Assembly: GCA_944384465.1 (NCBI GenBank) | Contig: CALWTK010000001.1 | Coordinates: 1 to 64,000 of the forward strand | Length of the DNA: 64,000 nt | Reading direction: 5' to 3' | Source: an uncultured Clostridia bacterium | Lineage (GTDB): Bacteria; Bacillota; Clostridia; Christensenellales; UBA1242 | Shown here: piece by piece, positions 7,907-17,148 of the stretch | Layout of the letters: each line of letters opens with the position of its first letter | How positions within the stretch are numbered: position 1 is the stretch's first letter | Translations under genes and position numbers: made by a program | The notes under the pieces: model-generated | Seen by the model: only the letters and a program-made list of their open reading frames with translations | Told to the model about the DNA's origin: nothing | The model's database searches: none

Positions 7907-10606
7907 ATGGAAAAGATAAAGATTATAGAAAAAGATTTTGAACACAAATGTACAGGTTGCGGAGCGTGTATGAACGCGTGCCCAGTAGGTGCCATAGAGA
8001 TGGTGGAAGGTTATCACACTTTCATGTATCCAAAAATCAATGAAGAGAAATGTATCCATTGTAAAAAATGTGTGCTGACCTGCCCCGTCAACAATTTAAA
8101 AAAGAAAAATCCTATTCCTGAAACAATGTATGCTTTTAGGACTAAAGATGAAGTACGTCAAAAATGTTCATCAGGTGGAGTTTTTCCCGTCCTTGCAAAT
8201 TACATAATAGAAAAAGGCGGATATGTGTGTGGCGCTGCATTTGATGATAATATGAAACTACATCATATATTAGTCTCTAATAAAACTGACCTACCTAAAC
8301 TTTATCTCTCAAAATATTTACAAAGTAGTATTGGCACAATTTACAAAGACATTGAAGCACTGCTTAAACAAAATAAGATAGTTTTATTTTGTGGAACTCC
8401 TTGTCAAGTCGCAGGGCTAAACAACATGTTAGGTAAAGATTATGATAATCTATATTGCCTAGATATATTATGCCATGGTGTTCCTTCACAAAAACTTTTT
8501 GATATGTACTTAAAAGACATCTCGGGAGATAAAAAAGTTATTGACGTCAATTTTAAGAATAAGAATTATGGATGGTCATCTGAACGAGTTTGGGTTAAAT
8601 TTGATAATGAGTCAATCTACACCAAAACCAGAGCAGAGGGAGACCCTTACGCAAAAGCCTTTTTGGAAAATATTGATTTAAGGGACTCTTGTGAAAGTTG
8701 TGTGTTTTCAGAACTTCCAAGGCTCGGCGATTTAACAATTGGAGACTTTTGGGGAATTCAAAAAATTGATGCTTCACAAAACGATAATAAGGGAACTTCA
8801 ATTGTTCTTTTCAACTCAAAAAAAGGTCAAGAATTGTTAAAAATTTTACTTAAGAGCGGAAAATGCATAAACTATCCTTTTGACAAAACTTTGCCAAACC
8901 GATTTAATAATTTGTTGCCTCATAGCAAACAAAAAACAAGGTTTTTTAAACTACTCAATCACCACTCTTTTTCAGAAGCTGTTGAATATGTAAAAAATGG
9001 AAAATATGATATTGGGCTTGTTTGCAACTATCTTGCAAGTAATTTTGGTGGCATTTTAACTCAATACGCACTTTTTAATGTTCTTGAAGATTTAGGTTAT
9101 TCAACTCTTTTAATAGAAAGACCATTAAATTCTCCTGAAAAAATTAATGAAGAGTTTGTAAAAAAATTATATAATAAACCTATTTTTAAACAATGTGCAA
9201 CTAGATATAAAACGAAAGAAGATATGCAGGATTTAAATAATATTTGTGATAATTTTGTAGTTGGTTCTGATGTTTTATTTAGACATTCATTATGGGAAAA
9301 AATGGGTAAAATATCTACACTTGATTGGGTTCAAAATACAAAAAGAAAAATTGCATATGCAGGTTCATATGGTTATGATTTTTTGGAAAAAAATGCTAAA
9401 AATACTGCTGAAATGGCATATTATATGCAAAAATTTGATGCATTTTCTGTGCGTGAAGAAAGTGGAGTTAAACTTTTTAAAGAAAACTTTGGAGTTGATG
9501 CTACACATGTTCTTGATCCAGTATTTCTTTGTAATGTAAATCATTTTAATGAACTCGCTAAAAATTCAAATATTAACACTGGTAATAAATACATTTGTTC
9601 TTATTTACTTGACCCTAGTGAAGATAAATCAAAAATACTAGATTTTACATCAAAAAAATTAAATAAAAATGTAAAAGTTTTTTCAGAATTTAGCAGATTA
9701 CCAACTGAATTATTTAAAAAATATTTAAATAATTATAAATTTGAAGAATTAAGAGAAGAAGATCGACTAAAATATATTAAAGATTGTGATTTTTTGATTG
9801 CGGATTCTTTTCACGGAATTTGTTTTGCGATAATTTATAACAAAAACTTTATCTGTATTGTTAATGAAGCTCGTGGGGCAACAAGGTTTTACTCTCTTTT
9901 AAAAATGTTTAATCTGGAAGATAGAATTGTCTATAATTTTGAAGATGTTAAAAACAACCCAAAATTATTTGAACCTATTGACTACACCAAAGTCAATAAA
10001 ATATTAGAACAAGAAAGAAACCGATGTTTAAAATGGCTAAGTGATTCACTTGAAAAACCTACGGATAAAGCATTCGATACCTATGATATTTTAATTCAAA
10101 AAAATATTAAATTAGAAAATGAACTTAATCTTTTAAGAAAAATTTTAAAAGTTGATTATATATTTGAAAATGAAATTTTCAAATATATTGATAAACTGAA
10201 TGCTGAAAAAAATCATCTTGCGATAATTATTTCTTCAAAGGACACACCTGGTTTGGCTATTAATTCAAATTTGGCGACAAAATTGCAAACACTTGGATTA
10301 TCAACTAACTTGCAAGATAAACATTGGTGCGGATATTCAGTTATAATTTATAAAGGTATAGCTGTTGATGAAAAATGTGAATACGAAAAGTCAGTTGAAA
10401 CATCTTTTTCAACTTCAAATTTGAGTATAAAATCAATATCTTCCCCACTTCATAAAGAAAATGTTTCATCCATAAAAATAAATGATATTGAATATTCAAT
10501 TAATGCAAGAGGTTTAAATTTTGTTGTTTATGACTTTGAAAAAAATTGTGTTACAGACAGGGTCGTATTTGATACACATATTTCAAGTTTTATTTCAAAA
10601 AGATAA
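7907..10606 (+). CDS. Ferredoxin / FrhB-like / polysaccharide pyruvyl transferase fusion
   Basis: An 899-residue multidomain protein. Residues 14-60 carry two [4Fe-4S] ferredoxin motifs, CTGCGACMNAC and CIHCKKCVLTC. Residues ~75-330 match the coenzyme F420 hydrogenase/dehydrogenase beta-subunit (FrhB) N and C domains, with CSSGGVF, FCGTPCQVAG and the C-terminal signature GDLTIGDFWGI. Residues ~370-660 are a polysaccharide pyruvyl transferase domain (NFGGILTQYALFNVLEDLGY; late motif DSFHGICFAI). After a short coiled-coil stretch (~725-760) comes a C-terminal ~140-residue region I do not recognise. Related fusions occur in glycan clusters, where a flavin/Fe-S redox role on a sugar or a pyruvyl ketal transfer is presumed. 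The second half is visibly more AT-rich than the first, hinting at a composite origin. The mRNA is probably leaderless. Confidence 0.85.
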   Translation: MEKIKIIEKDFEHKCTGCGACMNACPVGAIEMVEGYHTFMYPKINEEKCIHCKKCVLTCPVNNLKKKNPIPETMYAFRTKDEVRQKCSSGGVFPVLANYIIEKGGYVCGAAFDDNMKLHHILVSNKTDLPKLYLSKYLQSSIGTIYKDIEALLKQNKIVLFCGTPCQVAGLNNMLGKDYDNLYCLDILCHGVPSQKLFDMYLKDISGDKKVIDVNFKNKNYGWSSERVWVKFDNESIYTKTRAEGDPYAKAFLENIDLRDSCESCVFSELPRLGDLTIGDFWGIQKIDASQNDNKGTSIVLFNSKKGQELLKILLKSGKCINYPFDKTLPNRFNNLLPHSKQKTRFFKLLNHHSFSEAVEYVKNGKYDIGLVCNYLASNFGGILTQYALFNVLEDLGYSTLLIERPLNSPEKINEEFVKKLYNKPIFKQCATRYKTKEDMQDLNNICDNFVVGSDVLFRHSLWEKMGKISTLDWVQNTKRKIAYAGSYGYDFLEKNAKNTAEMAYYMQKFDAFSVREESGVKLFKENFGVDATHVLDPVFLCNVNHFNELAKNSNINTGNKYICSYLLDPSEDKSKILDFTSKKLNKNVKVFSEFSRLPTELFKKYLNNYKFEELREEDRLKYIKDCDFLIADSFHGICFAIIYNKNFICIVNEARGATRFYSLLKMFNLEDRIVYNFEDVKNNPKLFEPIDYTKVNKILEQERNRCLKWLSDSLEKPTDKAFDTYDILIQKNIKLENELNLLRKILKVDYIFENEIFKYIDKLNAEKNHLAIIISSKDTPGLAINSNLATKLQTLGLSTNLQDKHWCGYSVIIYKGIAVDEKCEYEKSVETSFSTSNLSIKSISSPLHKENVSSIKINDIEYSINARGLNFVVYDFEKNCVTDRVVFDTHISSFISKR

Positions 10607-10637
10607 AAAGTCTAAGACAAACCTTAGACTTTTTTAT
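10604..10637. terminator. Bidirectional terminator between convergent genes
   Basis: Nine-bp stem AAGTCTAAG/CTTAGACTT (10608-10616 with 10623-10631), loop ACAAAC, T run on both strands. It separates the 7907 gene from the minus-strand acyltransferase. Confidence 0.85.
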
Positions 10638-12442
10638 TCTTCAATTGTTTCATTGGCATAGTTCGCAAATACATCTTTATCTTGATATAATTGGCAAACA
10701 TAATTATTCCTAGACCATGCCACATCTCTTTTTACAATTTTTGCTGGATTTCCTACAATAATAACATTGTTAGGAAATTTTTTGTTTACTACACTACCAG
10801 CCCCTACAATGCTTCCTTCTCCAATTCTTGCTCCACCAAGAATTTTACAACTATGTCCAAGCCAAACATGATTACCTATAATTATATTTTTTGCAATTTT
10901 GTTTGTTCTTATGAATTCATTTTTGTTTCTATCCAATTGAAAGATTGGATGACCATCGGTGGCAAACAATCTAACTTGAATCGACATCATAACATCTTTC
11001 CCTATTTTCATAGAAGAAAAATGGCCCACATTAATTGTCCCACCTTCAATTGTTGTTTCATCACCTATTTCCAATAAACTGTTGCAATACAAATGTATTG
11101 TGCCCGCATTCATTCTTATATTTTTGCCAAAAATTAAAAAACAAAACCCTAACAACCAAATATTAAATTTTTTGCATTTGTCGCCAATTACAGCATTGTT
11201 ACATTGCCTAAAAATTTTAATATTCTGGGAAGTTTTAACATTAATTTTATTATTAAAAATATCTTCATAAACTCCAGCAAAATTTAGCAAATCTATAGGT
11301 GGTGGATTATAAAAAATTGCATCTACATCGATTAAAATATTCTGATCATAAAATAACTTCATTATATTATGCTCATTGGTATACATAAATACTTCAGGTA
11401 CAATGAACAGTAAATCATTTTTATTTTTTAAATTAACTATTTTTTGCTCGATTTCTTCATCATCTGAACTTTCATTATATTCAATATATGAGAAGATCTC
11501 TTTATTATATCTTTCTTTTAGCATCTCGGCGAATTGTTTTGTCTTAGCAATTAAAACAATATCTTTGTCTAGTTTTGTTTTTATCCTATCAAGAATTTGA
11601 TTGCAAAACACTGTATTGTACAATCTATGAGTTTCAATATTGCATTGAAGCAAGCGAGCAGACATATATTCAATGTCAAAGTGCTGTTTGACCAAAATAT
11701 CATTGAAACAGTCCGCTAGATAATTATAATACGAAGTAGAAAAATGGAATTCAAACGGTGAAATGCAGGTTTTATCTCCGATCACTTGTTTAGGTGCATC
11801 AATATATGTTATATAATTTTTGGCAATATTATAAATTCTATCAATCATAACATTGGTATTACCTGCGATTCTAAAATTAGGAGTGAATTCTATCTTGTCG
11901 CCATCTATATATTGGTTTGCCAATTTAGGTTTGAAGAAAATTATTTTGCCTTTACCAAAATGCTTAAATAGGACATTTATATATTTCGATATATACTCGT
12001 TTAATTCTTCATCACTGATGTTACTAAATGAAATTAAACTTTCGCTTTTTATATTGCAGTTGAATTTATTTTCTAAAAATTTATTTAGTTTTGTAATTGT
12101 TTCATCAGTCAGAGATCTATTGGTTACAAAAATTTTTTTACCGTTCTCAAATTCAACAATCCTATAGGCAATACGAAAATCTGACAAATCCACTATAATA
12201 TAGTCAGCATTTTCTTCTCGAATTTTATCAAAAATATGACCGCTAAAATCATTTCTAATTCTTTCTCTTTGGGCTGGCGTTTCATTTATTATAATTTCTT
12301 CTGGAATATCCACATCATTATTTTCACCCAGCAAAATAGCAATAGGAGAATATGATACATAAATTTTAGCTCTCCATCCACGATTTAAATTCTTTACTAC
12401 GCAATCTCCTGCTATACACGAGCCTAAACTAACAAATTTCAT
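10634..12442 (-). CDS. Two-domain protein with C-terminal hexapeptide (CatB-like) acyltransferase
   Basis: A 602-residue protein. The N-terminus (VSLGSCIAGDCVVK, then a long alpha/beta region to ~280) resembles DUF6270-type capsule biosynthesis proteins with a GSC motif near the start; this is a weak match. From ~410 to 590 is a left-handed beta-helix acyltransferase: IGDETTIEGGTINVG, MSIQVRLFATDGHPIF with the family's catalytic-type His, then IIIGNHVWLGHSCKILGG, GSIVGAGSVVNKKF and VGNPAKIVKRD, the C-terminal signature of the CatB/LacA group. It would O-acetylate a glycan residue. It lies eight bases after the GlfT2-like gene in the same operon, with an AGGAT RBS. Confidence 0.75.
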   Translation of the reverse strand: MKFVSLGSCIAGDCVVKNLNRGWRAKIYVSYSPIAILLGENNDVDIPEEIIINETPAQRERIRNDFSGHIFDKIREENADYIIVDLSDFRIAYRIVEFENGKKIFVTNRSLTDETITKLNKFLENKFNCNIKSESLISFSNISDEELNEYISKYINVLFKHFGKGKIIFFKPKLANQYIDGDKIEFTPNFRIAGNTNVMIDRIYNIAKNYITYIDAPKQVIGDKTCISPFEFHFSTSYYNYLADCFNDILVKQHFDIEYMSARLLQCNIETHRLYNTVFCNQILDRIKTKLDKDIVLIAKTKQFAEMLKERYNKEIFSYIEYNESSDDEEIEQKIVNLKNKNDLLFIVPEVFMYTNEHNIMKLFYDQNILIDVDAIFYNPPPIDLLNFAGVYEDIFNNKINVKTSQNIKIFRQCNNAVIGDKCKKFNIWLLGFCFLIFGKNIRMNAGTIHLYCNSLLEIGDETTIEGGTINVGHFSSMKIGKDVMMSIQVRLFATDGHPIFQLDRNKNEFIRTNKIAKNIIIGNHVWLGHSCKILGGARIGEGSIVGAGSVVNKKFPNNVIIVGNPAKIVKRDVAWSRNNYVCQLYQDKDVFANYANETIEE

Positions 12443-12450
12443 CTTTTATC

Positions 12451-14277
12451 CTACTTTTTTAAATCTAGATAATAGTTCCAATTCTCAATAGTTATCAATT
12501 CCCTCCAACGAGATTGAAATTCTTTGTAAGCTTTGTCAAAATATTTTTTGATCTTTTTCTTTGTCTTGTTGTAAAGGAAAAGCATTTTGATTGCCAATTT
12601 TCTATTTCTCTTTAAAATAAAACCTTTTTTAGTATTGATCTCATATCGTATCAAGAATTTCTTGCGATAGGTCTGTTCATAGCCGCCACCCCACATGCCC
12701 AACACAGCATAACCTTTTGCTGGTAGTAACAGTCCATTAATAGTGTGCTTTTCTATAAAGCGTTTAAACTTCGACCAATGTGGTGCAAAACTTATGTCTT
12801 GATAATATTGATCGTCCGTAAATTTGACAGGAAGTTCTTTCACATCAACCATTTTATAACCTTTAGATAAAATACTTTTGTGGTAACTTTCTAGATCTAT
12901 TTTTTTGAAATGATCTACACCTTTCAAGAAATCATTAATTGCGTTACAAAAATGTTGAATTTCTATGTACTTATAATTACAAATATAATGTCTAGTGTAA
13001 CTTCTAAACATCTTTAAAATATCTTCTTTTGTGATATCCGCATTTTGAGCGGCTGCTGAAATTAAATAATTCCTAACAGTATAATATTCGTTTTGCGCTG
13101 AATATTTTGACTCAAATGATTCATGCCAAACATTGATACCATTCATAAGTATTTGCGTCTTCATATTGCGCGCACCGAACTCAATATCGTCCGATTTTAT
13201 AAAGAACGGCATAGACAGATTGTCTTTTCTTATAAATTTCATAGGAATAGCACAGAACCACCACCCTTGATGATTTGAATTTGTGAAATTCTCATTTTCA
13301 AGAATTTGTTTGATGTCTGTCAAATTCCTGTTTTGATTATATGACTCAATGAAATTATCTGGTCTGTCTTTGTGCCAAAACTCTCCACTACAATGTTGAA
13401 TGGTAGGTTTGTCCATCTTAAACATCGCCCCACCAACAAATGCATCTAAATATTCTGGGCGCAACAGTCTCAATATTGAATATGTCCTTTCAACAGAGAT
13501 TGGGTCAAATTTGATATCATCATCCATCAAGATTAAATGCGTCAATTTATCTTTTTCGCGTTCGTTATAATTGATTGCTTCTATCATACACCTAGTGAAC
13601 CCACCCGAGCCACCAGTATTTTTATTTTTGAAAATATGTACATGCTGTTGATTTAATTTAGGATTCAAAGATTGAGCATTATCGGATATGAATATTTCCA
13701 ATTTGTCCTTTATCGGCTTTGTTGTATTGAAAATATATTTTTTCAAATTATTGATATTATTTTCAACGTATTTTTCACGCTTAAAGGTGCAAATCCCTAT
13801 TCCTAATTTGACGTCATTCAATGGCTCGGCCACATCACTCACATAACTTGCCCCATAAAAAACTGACCCATCTTCAAAACATTCTAAATTAAAATTTAGA
13901 CATCCAAATGGATTGCTTGTAAAATATTCAAATACAAACTCTTTTTCTTCCCTCGTGTCTACATTATGCCTTGCAATTGTCTCGTATCTTAGGATACCAT
14001 CTCCTTCTAAATACATATGGACCAAATTTACAAGGAATTTGCCCTTAAGTTTAATTTTTAGAGCAAAATTAGTGCTAGCAAAAGTATATTTCACCCATTT
14101 CAATAGTGATAAACTATTATAATAGGTGTCAAAGTTGATGCGTTGGTGATTTCTAAACACTATTTTGTCTCTGTAGATTTCATTTGAAGAAGGCAATCCT
14201 ATCTTCCTATAATACATCTCTTCCACATCGCATATATTTGGCTTTGGGAACACTATATCTTGAACATTGACTAACAT
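12451..14277 (-). CDS. GlfT2-like galactofuranosyltransferase (GT2 family)
   Basis: A 608-residue glycosyltransferase with the architecture of mycobacterial GlfT2: an N-terminal beta-rich domain (1-150), a GT-A core from ~155 (VKLGIGICTFKREKYVENN), NTGGSGGFTRCM at 220, metal-binding DDD at 252-254 (LILMDDDIKF), catalytic-type DDIEFG at 363-368 and WHESF at ~394, then a helical C-terminal domain. Known relatives add galactofuranose from UDP-Galf to growing glycans at the inner membrane face. AGGAG precedes the ATG, and it is first gene of a two-gene operon. No UDP-galactopyranose mutase (Glf) is in the window, so the sugar is an inference. Confidence 0.85.
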   Translation of the reverse strand: MLVNVQDIVFPKPNICDVEEMYYRKIGLPSSNEIYRDKIVFRNHQRINFDTYYNSLSLLKWVKYTFASTNFALKIKLKGKFLVNLVHMYLEGDGILRYETIARHNVDTREEKEFVFEYFTSNPFGCLNFNLECFEDGSVFYGASYVSDVAEPLNDVKLGIGICTFKREKYVENNINNLKKYIFNTTKPIKDKLEIFISDNAQSLNPKLNQQHVHIFKNKNTGGSGGFTRCMIEAINYNEREKDKLTHLILMDDDIKFDPISVERTYSILRLLRPEYLDAFVGGAMFKMDKPTIQHCSGEFWHKDRPDNFIESYNQNRNLTDIKQILENENFTNSNHQGWWFCAIPMKFIRKDNLSMPFFIKSDDIEFGARNMKTQILMNGINVWHESFESKYSAQNEYYTVRNYLISAAAQNADITKEDILKMFRSYTRHYICNYKYIEIQHFCNAINDFLKGVDHFKKIDLESYHKSILSKGYKMVDVKELPVKFTDDQYYQDISFAPHWSKFKRFIEKHTINGLLLPAKGYAVLGMWGGGYEQTYRKKFLIRYEINTKKGFILKRNRKLAIKMLFLYNKTKKKIKKYFDKAYKEFQSRWRELITIENWNYYLDLKK

Positions 14278-14363
14278 AAAAACTCCTAAAAAAAATAAAA
14301 TAAACCAAATTTTGGCAATAAGAAATGTTCTACATTACATATTGCGTACAATTTATTTACTTG

Positions 14364-14392
14364 ATATTACCATAAGGTTAGAGTTAAGTCAA
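14364..14392 (-). promoter_or_regulatory. Promoter of the GlfT2-like operon
   Basis: Minus strand TTGACT (14392-14387), 17-base spacer, TAATAT (14369-14364), about 85 bases before the start. The rest of the 14278-14573 intergenic stretch shows only A/T-rich sequence. Confidence 0.65.
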
Positions 14393-14573
14393 TCATTTAT
14401 GAAAAAGTATGGCTTTTTTTAATAATTTTGTCGAAAAGCTATCTAAAAATCATTTTTAACTTTTAAGCAAAGCAACTGAATTCGGCAATTTTGTGTTCAT
14501 ATAGACAAATTGGGCGACAACTTTACAAAATACATACCCATTTAATCTGAAAAATTATTATAGAATTACTCTC

Positions 14574-14945
14574 ATGAAAAAGATCCACAACAATTTTAAA
14601 TCGACATTAATTCAAGAATATATCCACTTGATAAACATTGTAAATTGTTTAAATACTTTAAAAATCGATCATTCAGTTATAAATGGAATATTAGTTGAAT
14701 ATGAAAATCTAGTGAAAGTGTATGATAAAATCTTTTTTAGACTGAATATGCTAGACTTGTCTTTGGCATTGCTAAAAAAGGAATTTACTTATTTGAACAA
14801 AGAACATTTTCCTCAACAGATTGATATAAAATCACTTGTTGACATCTTAAAAAAGCAGTTGGATACATGTAGAGTTCTGCTAAAAGACAAAATAGACACG
14901 CTTTCCTTCAACGAATTTGAAAAGTTTTATCTCATTTCACCTTAA
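14574..14945 (+). CDS. Hypothetical 123-aa helical protein
   Basis: A small, soluble, all-helical protein with alternating hydrophobic and charged residues (YIHLINIVNCLNTLKI; FFRLNMLDLSLALLKKEF). This pattern would suit a helical bundle or a dimerising partner. There is no signal peptide or known motif. No SD precedes the ATG; a TAGAAT box lies seven bases upstream, so a leaderless mRNA is possible, though no good -35 is seen. It sits just before the initiating sugar transferase in the glycan cluster. No function can be assigned. Confidence 0.5.
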   Translation: MKKIHNNFKSTLIQEYIHLINIVNCLNTLKIDHSVINGILVEYENLVKVYDKIFFRLNMLDLSLALLKKEFTYLNKEHFPQQIDIKSLVDILKKQLDTCRVLLKDKIDTLSFNEFEKFYLISP

Positions 14946-14979
14946 ATCGTCATAAAAAATCAAGTTTTGACAAATTCCC

Positions 14980-15013
14980 TTGATAAATGTCGTTTTTTAT
15001 GATATTATATACT
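14980..15013 (+). promoter_or_regulatory. Promoter region of the sugar-transferase gene
   Basis: TTGATA (14980-14985), 17 bases, TATTAT (15003-15008). An overlapping TATACT (15008-15013) lies exactly six bases before the ATG at 15020. Either box predicts a leader of about 0-5 bases. Confidence 0.55.
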
Positions 15014-15019
15014 TACACT

Positions 15020-15847
15020 ATGAAAACTAAAGAGACAAAGCACAAAGACAAGGCTGAAAACAACAAAAAGCCCCACTTTTCTATATATGAACGTTGCATC
15101 AAGAGATTTTTGGATGTGTTTCTTTCTTTGTTCGCGCTAATTGTGCTTTCTCCATTGCTTTTGATAATCGTCATTGTGCTGAAATGCACGCTAAAGAAAA
15201 ATATTGTATTTTCACAATACCGCCCGGGGAAAAACGGCGTGCCATTCAAATTATATAAATTTCGCAGCATGACAAATGCTCTCAACGAAAAAGGTGAATT
15301 GCTCCCAGACGAAAAACGCCTGACCAAATTCGGTGCTTTCCTTAGGAAAATGAATTTGGATGAACTACCCCAACTGATCAACATAATAAAGGGTGATATG
15401 AGCATAATTGGTCCTAGACCAAGACTTATCAAAGATATGGTATTTTATGACGAAAGAGTGATGCGCGCCTATTCTGTGCGTCCCGGACTTTCTGGATTGT
15501 CGCAAGTGACAGGCGGAAGAAGCAAATCAAGTTGGGAAGAGATCTTTGAAAAAGACTTGGAATATGTAGACAATATCACCTTCTTCAACGATCTAAAGAT
15601 TTTGATAAAAACTGTATTTATCATGTTCACGCCAAAAGGTCGATGCGGGAATTCAAACACGTCTTATAGAGAATATTATTATGCTGATTACCTTTTAAAA
15701 ACTGGAAAAATTACGCAAGAAGAATACGCCCAAGGGATAAAACTTGCCAACCAAATTATACATAACGCACAAAACAAATCAAAGACTTCTCAAAGTTTGC
15801 CAATCGGCGAAATGCAAGAGATAACTTCATATTACGAAGACAATTGA
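15020..15847 (+). CDS. Initiating sugar-phosphate transferase (bacterial sugar transferase family)
   Basis: A 275-residue monotopic/membrane phosphoglycosyl transferase of the PglC/EpsL/WcaJ core type, which loads the first sugar-1-phosphate onto undecaprenyl phosphate. It shows a single hydrophobic helix after KRFLDVFLSLFALIVLSPLL, then the family signatures QYRPGKNGVPFKLYKFRSM, LRKMNLDELPQLINIIKGDM with the catalytic Asp-Glu pair, and SIIGPRPR. The C-terminus adds a ~40-residue hydrophilic tail. The ATG at 15020 is chosen over 14987 because the upstream ATG overlaps the promoter and lacks an SD. It is followed after one base by the Wzy-like gene. Confidence 0.85.
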   Translation: MKTKETKHKDKAENNKKPHFSIYERCIKRFLDVFLSLFALIVLSPLLLIIVIVLKCTLKKNIVFSQYRPGKNGVPFKLYKFRSMTNALNEKGELLPDEKRLTKFGAFLRKMNLDELPQLINIIKGDMSIIGPRPRLIKDMVFYDERVMRAYSVRPGLSGLSQVTGGRSKSSWEEIFEKDLEYVDNITFFNDLKILIKTVFIMFTPKGRCGNSNTSYREYYYADYLLKTGKITQEEYAQGIKLANQIIHNAQNKSKTSQSLPIGEMQEITSYYEDN

Positions 15848-15848
15848 T

Positions 15849-17108
15849 ATGGACAATTCAGTCAAGAAGTTTACTTTTAAAGAATTCTATCTAAAAAACA
15901 GTTTGTATTTCCATTGTTTTATATTTTTTTGTTTGCTCATAATTAATTGCTTTTATGTTCAAGCCTCCTATGTCAGTCTGTCTCTATTGATGATATTGAT
16001 TTTATTTGACTCTCTAAAAAACGGCTTTTCCTACATCATTTGCTATATTCCGTTTTGTCTACTTGGTGGAGAGATAGGCATAATATTATATTTTTGCTGT
16101 ATTTTAGTTTACATCATAAAGGCATATGCGATAATTATTTTTAAGGACAAAACTAAACCAAACTTAATCTTATTGATTTTATCAATAGCTTTGATATTAT
16201 ACTCTCTCATTCATTTTCAAAATATAAATATAAACACATTTTTAAATATAGCAATATTCATATTTATAATACTCGGATTAAATCTATATGTGAGAAAAAA
16301 AGAGATATTTCAATTTAGTTACAACATAAAACTTTTGTGCGTATCCATAATCCTTGCATCTATATTGAGTTGTTTATATTTCGTTTCACCAAATTTACAA
16401 AATCTCATTACTCCGTTTTATTTAAGCACAAATTTAGCTAGATTTTCCGCCCTGTTCCCTCACCCAAACTCACTAGCTATTTTGTGTGAAATAGCTCTAT
16501 CAATTCTCACATTCTTTCTTCTAAGTGAGAAAAAAAATATATTCAATATAATTTTATTCTGTCTAATAACCTTAATAGGATTATTGACCTTTTCAAAGAC
16601 TTTTATATTGTTGTTGCTAGTCATACTGATTGCCATATTCATAAAAGGTCTGAAGATAAACAAAAAAATCACTCTAATCACGACAGGAATAATACTTTTG
16701 TGTGCAATTATCTTCTGTCTTGTTGCAAAAAACGTTGTCAATATTTTGATTGAAAGATTTTTTGGCAGAATCACTGAATGTCATAGCTTTAGAGACTTCA
16801 TGAACATGATTTTAACTGATAGGTTTGATTTGTGGATTGAATATTTGAAAGAGATTTTCTATCATCCTACTATATTCTTTTTTGGCAAAGGGCTAGGTTG
16901 CTCGCCTATTGAAATTTTGGGCGCTCACAACACCTTCATTTCCCTATTCTACCAATTGGGGATCGTGGGTTTAGTTTTGTTAGGTTTTACTATAGGTTAT
17001 CTAATCAAACAAATTTTAAAAATAGAAAAATTCAATAAAGCTATATTGGTGCCCATAATCGTTATCTTATTGCTATTAATGGTAGAAGATATGATCCTTT
17101 TCTCATAA
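15849..17108 (+). CDS. Wzy / O-antigen ligase-like polymerase
   Basis: A 419-residue protein with about eleven to twelve membrane segments and the profile of O-antigen polymerases and ligases. RFSALFPHPNSLAILCEIAL (~residue 197) and the loop before LGAHNTFISLFYQLGIVGLV (~355) are the two conserved landmarks, the latter resembling the Wzy_C/WaaL HN motif. It would join lipid-linked repeat units outside the membrane. It starts one base after the sugar-transferase stop and has no SD of its own, so it is translationally coupled. Confidence 0.75.
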   Translation: MDNSVKKFTFKEFYLKNSLYFHCFIFFCLLIINCFYVQASYVSLSLLMILILFDSLKNGFSYIICYIPFCLLGGEIGIILYFCCILVYIIKAYAIIIFKDKTKPNLILLILSIALILYSLIHFQNININTFLNIAIFIFIILGLNLYVRKKEIFQFSYNIKLLCVSIILASILSCLYFVSPNLQNLITPFYLSTNLARFSALFPHPNSLAILCEIALSILTFFLLSEKKNIFNIILFCLITLIGLLTFSKTFILLLLVILIAIFIKGLKINKKITLITTGIILLCAIIFCLVAKNVVNILIERFFGRITECHSFRDFMNMILTDRFDLWIEYLKEIFYHPTIFFFGKGLGCSPIEILGAHNTFISLFYQLGIVGLVLLGFTIGYLIKQILKIEKFNKAILVPIIVILLLLMVEDMILFS

Positions 17109-17113
17109 ATTAG

Positions 17114-17142
17114 TTTACAATTCGTACCGAATATTATACTAT
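17114..17142 (+). promoter_or_regulatory. Promoter giving a leaderless mRNA for the GT4 gene
   Basis: TTTACA (17114-17119), 17-base spacer, TACTAT (17137-17142), six bases, ATG at 17149. No SD. Confidence 0.7.
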
Positions 17143-17148
17143 TTTAAT

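Noticed and set aside
9261..9539. Plus-strand 92-codon frame inside the 7907 gene
   Set aside because: Out-of-frame shadow of the pyruvyl transferase domain, with Leu/Met/Lys-rich random composition and no RBS.
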